A stretch of 59,822 bases of DNA. Source: Mogibacterium sp. (GTDB lineage: Bacteria; Bacillota; Clostridia; Peptostreptococcales; Anaerovoracaceae). Where the stretch lies: positions 1 to 59,822 of the forward strand of contig JAFRJV010000147.1 in the NCBI GenBank assembly GCA_017432075.1, written 5' to 3'. This document shows, piece after piece, positions 18,467 through 27,500 of this stretch. Position 1 is the stretch's first letter. Every line of letters starts with the position of its first letter. The notes beneath the pieces are model-generated. The model saw nothing but the letters and a program-made list of their open reading frames with translations. It made no database searches and was not told where the DNA came from. The translations under genes and the position numbers were made by a program.

Positions 18467-18500
18467 TTATTAAAATTTGGCTCTTGTCAGACTTTCGTCT

Positions 18501-21500
18501 TTATTTTGCTTTAACCTTTTTTGTTGAGGACCACTTGGATACGTGTACCTGGCCGCCGGAGCTTGTGTATGCTCTGATGCGTACAAAGTACTTCTTTCCC
18601 TTCTTGAGGCCTTTTACTTTGTACGAGGTCTTTTTAGCGCTGGCGTATTTTGTTTTTACGCCGTTGCTGAAGTTCTTGTCCTTGCTGTACTGGATCTCGA
18701 TCTTCTTGACCTTCTTCCGTTTAGCCGAACTCAGCTTCTTCCATTTTACTGTCGCGCTCTTCTTTCCTGCCGTAGCCTTGGAGATCTTGACTGCAGGGAG
18801 TGTCGGCGCAAGCATCGGTACTGACTGCCTTTCTTCGGCGTTGCATACCTTGCAGTAACGAACTTTTTCACCTCCGGCTATCTCTGTTGGCTGTTTTACA
18901 GTTTTCCATTCTCCGAATGAATGTCCCTTTTCGCAAGGATCACCACTAGGGTCATCTCCCGGATCTGTCGAAGGATTGAGTGTCTCCTCTGCCTCTTTTT
19001 CAAGAGCAGCAAGTTTTTTCTCTGCTGCAGAAAGCTTGTTTTCAAGCGCTCTGTATTGAGCACTCGACAGAAGCTCCATCTGAGCATCTGTCAGGCTGTC
19101 AAGCTTCTCACGTGCAAACTCGATCAGCGACTTGTCTGTAAGCTTAATATCGCTTGCATCAGGCAGCTGGTTGATCAGAGATGTCACGTTTTCAACAGCC
19201 CTCTGATTTTCAGCCTTTTCCCTCTCTCTTTCTTCACGCGGATCCTGTGCGTTAAGAGCGTCAATAACGGACTCCAGCTTGCTGTACGATGAGTAAGGTA
19301 CAAGGTCTCTCTGCTCAGGAGTCAGCTTATCGAATTCTCCCTTGACATATTCGACCTGTGCGCTGTGTGTATCCCAGTCAACCTCACTTGCATCAGGCAG
19401 TTCATTGATAAGTTCCTTGACAGCATCAGCAGCCGCCTTATCCGCAGCAGCCTGGTCTGCTTCATCTTCAGCATACTGTTTAAGGAAATCTATTACACCG
19501 ATAGCCTGGTTGAGCTTTGCAACGAGCGCGCTTTCAATCTGATTCTGCTGATCTGCAGTCAGATCATCAAATGCATTCTGCGCAGCCTGAACAGCGGCTT
19601 CATCGCTCAATGTCAGCTCATTACTTGGTGGAAGAGCGTTGATCTTATTCCTGACATTTTCGATTGCTCTCTGGCTTGCTTCTGCTGCCTGCTGTTCCTG
19701 CTCCTCCTGATCAAGGATAGCCTGATAAGCGGCTTCAGCTTTGGTCAGCTTGAGATACGTCTCATCGCTGATATACTGCTTCTGGCTCGCTGTCAGATTC
19801 GAGTAAGCAGTTCTTGCAGCAGTGATCTGGTCTGAATCGTCCTTGGTTATGTTTTCAGGCAGAGCATTGATCTTTGCCGCTACGGCATCAGCTGCAGCCT
19901 TGTCAGCCTTTACCTGTTCGCTGTTAGCCTCTTCTTCCTTAAGCTCAGCTATTCTGGCAACAGCAGTGTTCAGTTTCTCAACGAGCGCTGCATCAACCTG
20001 CTGCTGCTGGTCTGCGTTGAGTGTGTTGTACAGGCCGTTTGCATAGTTGACCGCAGTTTCGGCTTCAAGAGTTAAGCTGCCGACCTCAGGTATAGCATTG
20101 ATCGCATCAGTAACAGCTGTAACATCTGCATCTTCTTCTTCGCCGATCTTTATGATGCTGAATGCTGCCGGGCTGGCGTTCTTTCCATTCTTCTTAGCAT
20201 ATGCGAAGACTACTGAACTCTCTGATACTGTGAATGGAGATTCGTATTTCTCGTAGTCGTCTTCAATGATCGCATCGATAAATTTAGCTTCTTCTATCGG
20301 CTGAACTGAATAGTACAGATCGCTTCCGCTTTCAAGACTGTATACACCAACCTTCTGAGGTTCTGCATAATTGCCGCTATCTACCGTTATCACAGGCTCG
20401 TCAGCATCTTCAACATATTTCGCTACAGGTGAAACTACCATGCTGCAGTTTACAAATGCTATGTTGCCTGCCTTATCCCACTCCTTGAATACCTGATTCT
20501 CTGATGGAGCTTCGAGGTCTGCCGGTGGAACAGCTGCTTCACCGTATGCCACTGTCTGTTCCTTGATAACATTACCGTTCCAGTCAGTGAACTGTACGCA
20601 GTATGTCGCGTCAACATATTCTGCTGTTACGATCATGTTGTCCTTAACAACGATGGCTTCCTTGCCGGATTCATCCAGCCACTTGCTGAAGTTCTTTCCT
20701 TCCTGAGTCGGGTTGGTATCCGCAGTGAGTACGTCACCATACTCGAACTCCTTGATCTCAAGATCTTTGTCATCCCAATCCACGAAGATAACTGTAAATG
20801 TCTTCTTCTTGTACTGAGCCGTGACAACAGTGTTTTCTGTAATATTCTTGAGAGCTGTATCCCAGCCTATGAATTCATATCCTTCTTTTTCAGGTGCTTC
20901 CGGTGCCTCTACCGTGCCTCCGCTTACGACAGTCTTCTGTTCGCCGATAGGATTTCCTTCATCATCTACGAAGTTGACAGCATAGACAGCTTTCGGAGCA
21001 TCGATCTTTCCAAGAACGATGTAATTCGTAGCACCCTCAATACCAAGAGTTATTACAAAGTCACCTGTCTTAGCTGTCGGCTCCTCCTTGGTCACATAAT
21101 CGAACTTATAGGAACCATCTTCAGCAACAGTTTGCTGTCCTATGTACTCGATCTGGCTGGCGATCGGGTCATCATTGCTTCCCTTATAAACCATAAGAGT
21201 TGCGACCTTGCCGGCTGCATTATCGAGCTTACCTTCGAGCACACGCTTTGTACCAAGCGTATCTTCAAGAGAGGACTTGGATATAAAGGTTGTAACCTCT
21301 CCTTCGTCGTTGACGTCTGCCTTGTACCAGGATGCATCACCTGTTCCGCCGTACAGTTCTACGTCATCGCCTGTGTCTGTATTCACTTTATTAAGCTGTG
21401 TGAAGGTTACATTGTATTCCCACTCGCCAGGGAAATCCATGCTGTCAGCATATGCGCTGGTGTATGTGTATACAGTTTTTCCTGTATTTACATTTTCGAA

Positions 21501-23846
21501 CTTATAGCGCTTATAGTTATAGCATGGCACCTCAGTTCCATTGTTCTTGAACCTGTAGGTAGTTCTTGTTTCTACCTTCCTGGAATCAGATGCGGTGGCT
21601 ACAGTCGGTGACCATGATGACCAGTTTGTGCTCCAGTAAGTATAGTTCTTATACTCCTGACGTGTTCTGTATCTGTACAGAGTTGTGGTCGGCTGTCCGG
21701 TTCCGCCCTGACCGTCTGATGTACCCGGGAATTCGAAGTACCAGTACTTATTCTGCCAGTAAATCCTTCCCTTATTGTTGTCCATCTTGGTATAGCCGCC
21801 GCTGTAGTCCTGACCTCTGCATGTACCGTAGTCCTGAACCCAATACATGTTGGTACTGCCGCAATTAGAGCATGCACCGCTGTATGGGTCTCTTGTACCA
21901 CAGTTTCCACACTGGAATGCATAATATCTGTAGCCTGTTGTTGTCGACACATCCTGCAGTGCAGAGCTTGATCTGGCAGCTGTTGAGTAACCGCTCCAGG
22001 CGCCCCAGGCTGTATATGTTCCGGTGTTGCTTGTGCTTGTCAGAGTGTATCCTGACGGAGTCGAAGGAGTAGTTGTATCCTTTATGATTTTCCTATCCTT
22101 ATATCTATATTCAGTTCTCGACTCTTTGATGATGTCGTCGCCTGTAGGAACGGTCGTGCTCCAGTTTGACCACTCATTGCCTATATCTACAGGTGCGGTT
22201 ACAGCCTTAGCCTTCGGTGTTCCTGTTGTTTCATCATCAACAACACCTATCATGGAAACTTCTACCTGAGACGCAACGCCTGAGTAGAGGATCGTCATAG
22301 TCTCAGTTGTCTCTCCTGTGCTAGGCATGCTTACGGATTTGATCTCAGAAGCAACCATCTTTCCGTCTTTAGTCTTCAGGGCAGCTACCAGCTTGCCTTT
22401 GGTGAAGTTGTCAGGGAAGTTCGAGATCTTGACTGTAATATCATATCCTGTGGATTCTGCATTTCTCTTTGCTGAAGTAACCTTCGTGATTATTGGAAGA
22501 TTAACGTTTTCCCAAACGTAAACAGCTTTTACTGTCAGAGCTTTCTTTACGTTCTTATACTCGTCTGTGCTCCATTCTGAGAATATGTATCCTTCCTTAG
22601 TCGGGATGTCTGTAGGAGGAGTTGCAGCTGAACCATAGTCCACCTTCTGAACATTTCCTATTACATCGCCGTTGTAGTCAACAAATGAAACTGAGTATGA
22701 ATTGATCTTATACTGAGCGGTTATAGTAGTATCGGACTTTAATCCTTTACCGTTTGAGCTCCAGTTCTGGAATGTATAACCCTCACGGCTAGGTGCAGCC
22801 GGAGCCGTAGCGTTTCCGCCATACTTGATCGATTGTGTTGCACCGATCTGCTTACCATCCCAGTCCACATACTTTACAGTAACATTGGAATGTACAACTG
22901 TGCTGTTTGAAGATGATGCCGCCCCGCTGCTTCCGGCAGAGTTGCTTGCTGTCACCGAAACTTTATATGTTCCCGCATGTGCAGCCTGGAATGACACATT
23001 AGTTCCTGTAACACTTTTGCTCTGATTGTATGCGCTGTTTGTTGTGCAAGTCAGAGTAACATTATAGCTGCTTGCACCTGAAACCGCTGACCAGCTCGCT
23101 GCAATTGCATCGTTAAGTCCTACATCAGCGCTGCTCATCTTAACATTGCTCGGTGCAGAAGGCTTAACTACAGTAGCAGGTGCTGACTCCAGCTGGTAAA
23201 CATGGCCTTCTGAAGCGCCGCCATATCTGGAATGATATTTAATTGGCGAATCACAAAAATACCCGAAAGCTGTATGTTTTGTATTCCAGCCATTAAATGA
23301 ATCATAAATGTAAATCTCACCGGTACGGCTTGATGTAGCGTTATCAACCATTACATAGTGCCCGCCTACATTAAGGATCGTATAATAACCGGCACCGATG
23401 TTGAACCAGATCTGGGCGTCACTTGCATCCCAGCTTCCCCAATACTTCAGCTTTTTTCCGTTTTCCGAAGCATAATTCGACGGTGCCAGATAGCCGCTGT
23501 ATTTCATATAAAGGCTATATGGAGGATTCGAGAGGTGCCCCCTGTTCCTTAAATACCAATACCAGGTATCAGGATTGAACGATCCGCCGGCTATACCCGC
23601 CTCGCGGAGCATCTTTGCCTGGGCTACAATAAAGCAGCCTACATCACGCATCTCGTTATAATCAGATTGCCCCTGGTTCCAGTCACGGTAATCTGATGGA
23701 TAACTCGCTGCGTTTACCTGTCCCTGTTCCGGAGCGATCCAAGGCATCATCGTGAACACCATCATAAATGACAGCATCACTGTGATAACACGCCTTGCCA
23801 GGATCTGCCTTTGATCGGGACCGTCTTTGCGATAATTCTTTTTCAT
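18501..23846 (-). CDS. Giant surface protein with N-terminal C39-like cysteine peptidase domain, InlB-like modules, five helical repeats and Fn3-like tail
   Basis: 1,781 residues; signal peptide ends near VNA (46). About 50-200 is a Peptidase_C39_2-like domain: C71 in VGCFIVAQAKML, H163 in VGGHYVMVDN, D182 in YIYDSFNG. A Fn3-like domain (about 230-315) follows, then InlB/Flg_new-like repeats with VKYVDWDG and EGYTFQNWS. A Trp/Ser-rich zone (about 550-780) contains two CxxC knuckles (CGNCG, CSNCG). More InlB-like repeats and a chitobiase-like strand (about 1170-1230) follow. Five three-helix units occupy about 1240-1615 (signature LP..I, AR..Y..LT..Q). The end is CxxC (CKVC) plus Fn3-like domain closing WSSTKKVKAK. 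Family knowledge: C39-like domains cut peptides, often at double glycine; the substrate here is unknown. No LPXTG. Ribosome site GGTGGGG. Confidence 0.88.
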   Translation of the reverse strand: MKKNYRKDGPDQRQILARRVITVMLSFMMVFTMMPWIAPEQGQVNAASYPSDYRDWNQGQSDYNEMRDVGCFIVAQAKMLREAGIAGGSFNPDTWYWYLRNRGHLSNPPYSLYMKYSGYLAPSNYASENGKKLKYWGSWDASDAQIWFNIGAGYYTILNVGGHYVMVDNATSSRTGEIYIYDSFNGWNTKHTAFGYFCDSPIKYHSRYGGASEGHVYQLESAPATVVKPSAPSNVKMSSADVGLNDAIAASWSAVSGASSYNVTLTCTTNSAYNQSKSVTGTNVSFQAAHAGTYKVSVTASNSAGSSGAASSSNSTVVHSNVTVKYVDWDGKQIGATQSIKYGGNATAPAAPSREGYTFQNWSSNGKGLKSDTTITAQYKINSYSVSFVDYNGDVIGNVQKVDYGSAATPPTDIPTKEGYIFSEWSTDEYKNVKKALTVKAVYVWENVNLPIITKVTSAKRNAESTGYDITVKISNFPDNFTKGKLVAALKTKDGKMVASEIKSVSMPSTGETTETMTILYSGVASQVEVSMIGVVDDETTGTPKAKAVTAPVDIGNEWSNWSTTVPTGDDIIKESRTEYRYKDRKIIKDTTTPSTPSGYTLTSTSNTGTYTAWGAWSGYSTAARSSSALQDVSTTTGYRYYAFQCGNCGTRDPYSGACSNCGSTNMYWVQDYGTCRGQDYSGGYTKMDNNKGRIYWQNKYWYFEFPGTSDGQGGTGQPTTTLYRYRTRQEYKNYTYWSTNWSSWSPTVATASDSRKVETRTTYRFKNNGTEVPCYNYKRYKFENVNTGKTVYTYTSAYADSMDFPGEWEYNVTFTQLNKVNTDTGDDVELYGGTGDASWYKADVNDEGEVTTFISKSSLEDTLGTKRVLEGKLDNAAGKVATLMVYKGSNDDPIASQIEYIGQQTVAEDGSYKFDYVTKEEPTAKTGDFVITLGIEGATNYIVLGKIDAPKAVYAVNFVDDEGNPIGEQKTVVSGGTVEAPEAPEKEGYEFIGWDTALKNITENTVVTAQYKKKTFTVIFVDWDDKDLEIKEFEYGDVLTADTNPTQEGKNFSKWLDESGKEAIVVKDNMIVTAEYVDATYCVQFTDWNGNVIKEQTVAYGEAAVPPADLEAPSENQVFKEWDKAGNIAFVNCSMVVSPVAKYVEDADEPVITVDSGNYAEPQKVGVYSLESGSDLYYSVQPIEEAKFIDAIIEDDYEKYESPFTVSESSVVFAYAKKNGKNASPAAFSIIKIGEEEDADVTAVTDAINAIPEVGSLTLEAETAVNYANGLYNTLNADQQQQVDAALVEKLNTAVARIAELKEEEANSEQVKADKAAADAVAAKINALPENITKDDSDQITAARTAYSNLTASQKQYISDETYLKLTKAEAAYQAILDQEEQEQQAAEASQRAIENVRNKINALPPSNELTLSDEAAVQAAQNAFDDLTADQQNQIESALVAKLNQAIGVIDFLKQYAEDEADQAAADKAAADAVKELINELPDASEVDWDTHSAQVEYVKGEFDKLTPEQRDLVPYSSYSKLESVIDALNAQDPREEREREKAENQRAVENVTSLINQLPDASDIKLTDKSLIEFAREKLDSLTDAQMELLSSAQYRALENKLSAAEKKLAALEKEAEETLNPSTDPGDDPSGDPCEKGHSFGEWKTVKQPTEIAGGEKVRYCKVCNAEERQSVPMLAPTLPAVKISKATAGKKSATVKWKKLSSAKRKKVKKIEIQYSKDKNFSNGVKTKYASAKKTSYKVKGLKKGKKYFVRIRAYTSSGGQVHVSKWSSTKKVKAK

Positions 23847-23889
23847 TTTTCCCCACCAAACATTAATAAATTTTGAGATAACATATCAA

Positions 23890-24012
23890 TTAAAGCATGA
23901 AAAAAGCCCCAAGCCCTGAGGTCCTACGCTTTTGATCATTTGCAGTAATCAGTGCCCGTTGTCCGGACAACTTTCATACGACGCCTAAATAATATCATAT
24001 TTGCTCAAACAG
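23890..24012 (-). promoter_or_regulatory. Structured leader ahead of the C39-like giant, nature unknown
   Basis: The 305-base gap (23847-24152) holds a perfect 14-base palindrome GTTGTCCGGACAAC at 23958-23971. About 30 bases later on the minus strand comes an AAAGC...CCTC / GGGG...GCTTTTTT hairpin with a T-run, about 50-80 bases ahead of the start codon. This looks like a palindromic operator or aptamer stem plus an attenuator. I compared it by eye with the riboswitch consensus sequences I know and found no match. Confidence 0.35.
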
Positions 24013-24085
24013 CCGCAATGCAGCAGCATATTTGTTATGCTTTTAACTGGGATTCTTTATCCTATTTCTCCGTTTTCATTTCACG

Positions 24086-24111
24086 AAAAAAACCTCCCGC
24101 TGATCCCGGTT
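24086..24111 (-). terminator. Possible weak terminator after the small membrane protein
   Basis: Minus-strand AACC...GGTT short stem followed by seven Ts, about 45 bases past the stop at 24153. The stem is short, so this is tentative. Confidence 0.35.
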
Positions 24112-24152
24112 ATGCCTGTTTACGTTAAATCTGCTCGCAGCAATTCGTCTTT

Positions 24153-24530
24153 TTATTGAGAATTTTTGCTCCTGATTATCACCAGACATGTCGACAGCAG
24201 CAGATACACCCCCATGGAAATCGAGTTATAAATCGAAGCCAACGTCGGAACCAGTCCGATGCTCAGCCTGTCTCCATATGTATAACACACAAACAGAGAC
24301 AGAAGCGCTCCTGCTGCAAGTGTCACAGCTTGAGTGATGACAATGCTGCCACCTATTCGGCCGCGGAACATCAGTATCAGCGCCGCTACAGCCTGCAATA
24401 TATAGAGTGCTACGATCATAACCAACGCAATGAAATCGCCCAAAAACGATCCCAGATAAATGGCACCGGCCCAGGTCAGGACCTGGGCCAGGCAAGTAAT
24501 AATGATGGTTTTTATGATTCTGAGATCCAT
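24153..24530 (-). CDS. Small integral membrane protein
   Basis: 125 residues with four hydrophobic segments (about 5-28, 32-54, 62-84, 97-118), short loops and a basic end (IIRSKNSQ). No family recognised; the size and topology fit many small four-helix membrane proteins of unknown role. The ATG is 14 bases after the stop of the vWA/lipase giant, with no clear ribosome site of its own, so it is probably translated from the same transcript. It could serve export, anchoring or immunity for the giant, but nothing in the sequence proves this. Confidence 0.7.
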   Translation of the reverse strand: MDLRIIKTIIITCLAQVLTWAGAIYLGSFLGDFIALVMIVALYILQAVAALILMFRGRIGGSIVITQAVTLAAGALLSLFVCYTYGDRLSIGLVPTLASIYNSISMGVYLLLSTCLVIIRSKNSQ

Positions 24531-24544
24531 ATATGTTTTCTGTA

Positions 24545-27500
24545 CTATTTGAAGTCGCTCTTTTTCACGTGTTTGCTCAGGATATGATATGTCTCTGTGT
24601 AGTGCGGATATCTGATACCCCCAAGATAGCTATCCCTGAGCTCACTCCTCGCCTTGTTGAAACCTTCTCCGAGTTTGTACTTGTTAAACAGCGCAACGTT
24701 CTTTCCGTCCATTTTATTTGCCATTACTCCTGCAAGGCACTGCATGAAATATGCAGGCGTTTCATCCAGCAAATAGCCATAATACGTTTTATCTCCCAGG
24801 ATCAGGTTATAGTCCGTCCATTTCAACGTATATGCATGGTAGACCGGAAGTTCAGGTGTTGACTTTACAAAATTAGCCGGCAGTGAATCGCGGAATTCTT
24901 TCATCGCTTTCTTTGCATCCGCTTCGCTGGTCTTTTTCAAGCGTTCTTCATACTGGAACTTCTCATCAGTCTCATATAATTTGTTTCGTCCGCTTGTTAC
25001 GTTTTCGAGTGCATTTATAGTCTGCATCAGTCCCAGTGTATCCGGATCGTAGTCCCATATTCCGGTGAACTTTTCCCACTCCTTCTCATACGAACTCGTC
25101 ACGTCAATTTTTGCAGTCTTTCCGTAGTGCCTGAATCCCCACATAGGCAGATAAGGAACAAAGTCGTCTTTGTTTACAAGATTGTAAATTCCTTTGTACG
25201 AACCTGCATCAGGGGCGAGAGTAGTCGTCGGTGTAGCATAAGTATAGTCAAAGACAGTATACCCTTCATCGACCAGATATGCTCCGAGTATGTTGGCAAT
25301 CGATGCACCGCGTGAATGGCCTGTTATCCAGAACACCTTCTCATCGCCTCCGCAGTTCTTATTCACATATGTTTTAAGTATCGTGCGCACCCTGTTTGCA
25401 GTGATATCAAAGCCCATATGGTTGGTGCTTTTTCTCCACCCTTTGGCATCACGCATAGCACTGAAATTCGCAGTTGAGCCTACATCAAAGTTGCTCTGCC
25501 ACTCATCGAGGGTTCCGTTTGTTCCTCTGATGACAACCTGAATGATTTCCTTTGTCTTATTATCGTACTTTACTGTCCTGTGTCCGATTGCGGCTTCAGT
25601 CAGATGCTGATCTTTATAAGCTTCATTATATCCACTGTTCGCATCTTTCAAGGAAAGATCGACTACATCGTCCATTCCCAGTCTCTCCATAAGCTGTTTA
25701 GCCTTCATCGAGGATGAACTGGATCCCATTTCGGATCCACGGCCGCTGATGGAAATATCTTTGTAAATCGAGCCTGCATACATCAGAGACAAAGTGCCTA
25801 ATTCAGGGTCATAGGATGAATTATCATTGAAGAATCTTCTGTAGTCCATTGAGACCTGAGTATCTCCATGGATCACCTCTTCTTTTACTTTACCAAGAGC
25901 ATTTTTGTACTTGTAATAACTGTTATAAGTAAGATTCAGCTTTCCGCTATTCGGTTGAGGATCCGAACTATCGGACATCCCGTCATAATCGGTATCCGGA
26001 TTTGACGGATCGGTAATATAGTCATAATACTTGACCTTCCCGTCTGCTGTGAGATATGTTTCCGGAACACCCATCTTCTGGAGTTTGCTTTTTATCAGAT
26101 TGCTGACTGATACAGTCTTGAGTGATCCCAGCTCTGCTTTATCAAGCGATCCATCCTTATCCGTGTCATGTCCTTCTTCAGGATCACCGTCAAGTCGTAC
26201 GAATCTGTATCCGCGCAGCAATACCCATGTTCCGTTCGCGGTCTGCTCTCCAATATTATCTGCAAGTTTCAGCAGCTCATCGCTGAATCTCGCATTGATA
26301 TCCGCCCAGATGCCTCCGGTCGCGTTATACAGTGATGTGTAATAGCTTCTGTAACCACTGCCGGTGATAACGGATACGTTTATTCCATCAGCAGTCAGCT
26401 TACGGATCTCTTCATCCATGGAGCCGATTCCGTATCTGTTAGCTGTCTTAAAATATGTATCTGTGATCAGGATGACATATTTGGATGCATTCGGTCTGAA
26501 ATCCAGTCTTCTTGCAGTCTCAAGCGCATCGATATCGCATTCAGGCTCATCTCCTCCACCATCTGCAATTAACGAGTTGACCTTCTCTTTGAACACCCTT
26601 ACATCATCAAACCAGTTTGAGCTGCCGTTCTTGATCACTTTGGTAGAGTCATTGCCATCCTCTTCGATATCTCTAAAATCTACCAGCGCATAATTGGCCT
26701 GGACGTTATAGTTCTCATTGAGAGAAGTAACGAAAAGATTGACGTTGTTTGCAACATTATAGATGGTGCCACTCATTGACCCTGTAGTATCTATGGCAAA
26801 AACGATGTCCGCCTGGCCCTTGAATTCCGATGAACCGGCTTTGGCCGCTTTTGCAAGCTTGCCTACGAAAGGTACTGATTCTAAAGGTTCAAGATTCTGC
26901 GCCTTAAGTGAAGATTCCTCGGTTTTCTGCTCATCTGCAGAAACGGCCTCATCTGAGGATTCAGCCTTCTCCACGAGTTCCCGGATCTCCTCTGCCATGA
27001 TCTCTTCCGGTTCTTCACCCTTCTCTTTCTTATTGTTGCTTTCCGGTGCTCCGGCACGTAAAGCTTTGCTACTTCTTACACTCAGTACCTCCTCGTCAGG
27101 ATACCCGGAACCAAAAATTACATTTATCGTTCCCTCATCTGAGGAATAGAATCTGACGCTATAGTAATAGGTTTCTCCGGCGGTAAGCTCACATGACAGA
27201 CGGAAATTATTGTCTGTTCCGCTGTCGTCATCTGAAGCGATCACCATTCCGTAACTATCATACAATGTGACATATGTATCAGCATACGAATCTGACATGA
27301 TAGTCCAGACTCCATCGTCTTCCGGAGAGAACTTCAGATAAGATGTAGCATCTGTGTATACAGGGACATCAATATTTCCCCAGTCAGTCAGCTCATTCAG
27401 ATCAGATACAACATCCGGATCCCATATATTGCTTTCAATTACCACAGGTATCGTTCCGGTCTCTTCACTGCTGTAATATCTTGCAGCAAGGTAATAAGTC

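Noticed and set aside
23890-24012. c-di-GMP, SAM, ZTP or THF riboswitch
   Set aside because: The conserved core sequences of these classes, as I remember them, are absent; only a palindrome and a T-run hairpin are present.
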